A stretch of 64,000 nucleotides of DNA from Numida meleagris. Its lineage: Eukaryota; Chordata; Aves; Galliformes; Numididae. Every line of letters begins with the position of its first letter. Positions within the stretch are counted from its first letter, which is position 1. Made by a program: the position numbers and the translations under genes. Location of the stretch: assembly GCF_002078875.1 (NCBI RefSeq), contig NC_034411.1, positions 33,002,260 through 33,066,259 of the forward strand, read 5' to 3'. The notes below the pieces were generated by a model. It saw only the letters and a program-made list of their open reading frames with translations. It ran no database searches and had not been told where the DNA came from. Shown here one piece after another: positions 62,630 to 64,000 of the stretch.

Positions 62630-62739
62630 TGTTTATATATATACATAGTTATATATATATGTATGTATTCATGTTTATATATATACATAGATATATGTAT
62701 ATATATGTATGTATTCATGTTTATATATATACATACAGA
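62630..62739. repeat. TA-rich minisatellite, 42-46-bp unit, about 2.5 copies
   Basis: Each unit begins 'tgtttatatatatacata' and the two complete ones end 'gtatgtattca'. Copy 1 spans 62630-62671 (42 bp), copy 2 spans 62672-62717 (46 bp) and a partial third starts at 62718. The first two differ mainly by TA-dinucleotide number. Both strands yield open frames rich in Tyr and Ile, which are artefacts of the repeat. Confidence 0.85.
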
Positions 62740-64000
62740 CATTGGGCACACTGGGATACCTGCCAACACACATTTTTTGAATACTTTCTTGAGAGAAAGC
62801 CTTGACCCCTGGCTGGAAGCTGAGGCACTTCCCCATGCTGCTGCCAGGGCTCCAGTGGCAGAAGGCTGGAGTCATGGGCTTTGGGCCACAAAGGTGTGCC
62901 CTTCTGTAGGTTCTATTCACTTGTGTTCTTCCCTTTTTTACAGCTTTATTTTTGCCCCTGCAGACCTGTCAGTACCTCCTATGTGTGCATAGGTTGCCTC
63001 CTTAGGTTTATCAATGAAGGACATTGCTGTAGATCTGTACTTCTTAAATGTGTCCCTTGCTCATCCAGCATGATTTCAGGCCATTTAGTTTGTTAGATTG
63101 AATAATGTGATGTACGATCTCCCTGCTGCTCAGCTATAAGACTGCACGTGCCCTTAGACCAGTGCAGAGTGGCCATATCCAAAGTGAGGGACCCTCTCAC
63201 CATTTCTGGATGAGCAAGGAGTTATTATACCTAGGATGCACTTCTTAGACACAGTTAGTTATTTAGAGTGATTGAATGAAGATCACTTAGAAATCTGTTT
63301 CAAGCTGAAAGACGCAAACACTTCGCTCTGCTTGGTGCCTGCAGTGTTTGTCCTTTCAGACTGCTCTGTTCTTCATGTTGTGCTGTCCATTGCTACTATC
63401 CTGTAACTTCCATCTCTGGCTGAACTGGGCCCAGGCTCACGAAGAGCTTTGAAGGCAGTTGTGTGAACATTCTTAGAAGGAATCGCATGCAAAAAAAGCA
63501 TACTTTCCAGAGTGTTCACACTGCTATCTTTTCACAAGAAAGTTCTCAAGAAAATATTTTCTTTTCAGGAACATGTGCAAGGCATAAATAAAAGGGTTAG
63601 AGATACCAATAGAGTGTATTTTGTATTCCTTATTTAAATGCAGTAATTCTTTCCAGTGTTACTCTAATTTCAAAGTTTGTATCATCATGAAAACTGTTCT
63701 TAGATTTTAGGCGTTCCTTTCTTTCTAAATTGTCTGAAATCCATAGAGTCTCTAGCCCTCCAAAAGATCATGTTCTGTTGTCCACAGTGGTAAACTTGAA
63801 CTGTGTGCCTTATCTGCAGTATTATTTCAATGGAAATAAGAATTCCATGAATCCAGTTCGTTGTTTTTTTTTTTCAAAGATACCCTTCCACAATGCTATC
63901 ACAAATTTCAGGAAAGGAACTTTTACTTGGTGCATTTTTGGTTTTTTTTTTTTTATATCATTTCCCACAGTGCTTTTACATCTTAACATAGCTAGCATTT

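Larger units (their letters stand above)
60661..64000. other. AT-rich DNA with simple repeats, no gene recognised
   Basis: No supported exon. It contains a 21-bp near-perfect palindrome at 61186-61206, an (AAT)n patch at 62274-62307 and a TA-rich minisatellite at 62630-62739. The 151-codon plus-strand open frame at 62537-62992 runs through the minisatellite and owes its length to repeated TAT/ATA codons. Confidence 0.55.

Noticed and set aside
62537..62992. 151-codon plus-strand open frame
   Set aside because: A large part is the TA-rich minisatellite translated as Tyr/Ile/Met repeats, and the remainder has no recognisable domain.

Overview
This window reads as ordinary avian nuclear DNA that is AT-rich and poor in genes. 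It could be a gene desert or part of a very long intron. The bird assignment rests on its repeats. There are several 5'-truncated CR1 LINEs with the characteristic CR1 3' end (ggtcccttccaac followed by tgattctatg-like motifs). There is a solo LTR of the common bird ERVL type, ending in the typical 'gctgggttaaaccac'. CR1 copies resembling the chicken CR1-F type make a galliform plausible, but the species cannot be fixed from sequence alone. I found no convincing host protein-coding exon, rRNA, tRNA, CRISPR array or operon.

Layout. 1-9.4 kb: unique AT-rich DNA with an (AT)n run. 9.41-9.85 kb: an LTR-like block containing a strong 42-nt hairpin. 11.87-12.02 kb: an internal CR1 fragment without its 3' end. 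17.97-18.19 and 19.89-20.27 kb: two plus-strand CR1 3' ends. 21.13-21.29 kb: an ancient MIR/CORE-SINE on the minus strand. 28.03-28.51 kb: a plus-strand ERVL-type solo LTR. 34.68-34.83 kb: a minus-strand CR1 3' end. 37.55-38.08 kb: a CpG-rich solo LTR on the minus strand, with TATA box, YY1-like site and a G-quadruplex-prone tract. 46.64-48.66 kb: the largest element, a 1.75-kb minus-strand CR1 with a broken reverse transcriptase, joined 5'-to-5' to a short plus-strand CR1 of another subfamily. 58.53-58.79 kb: a plus-strand CR1 3' end. 60.58-60.66 kb: an old antisense scrap of CR1 reverse transcriptase. 62.63-62.74 kb: a TA-rich minisatellite.

The only recognisable coding sequence is the dead CR1 reverse transcriptase. 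Nearly all other open frames are 60-100 codons, which is about what chance gives in 64 kb on six frames. The two longest exceptions (145 and 151 codons) also have ordinary explanations. I see no evidence of a new multi-gene system. The observations most worth checking are the CpG-rich LTR, the head-to-head CR1 pair, the MIR relic, a cluster of four CAGGT(N)AC motifs near 35.6 kb, and a few well-formed hairpins.
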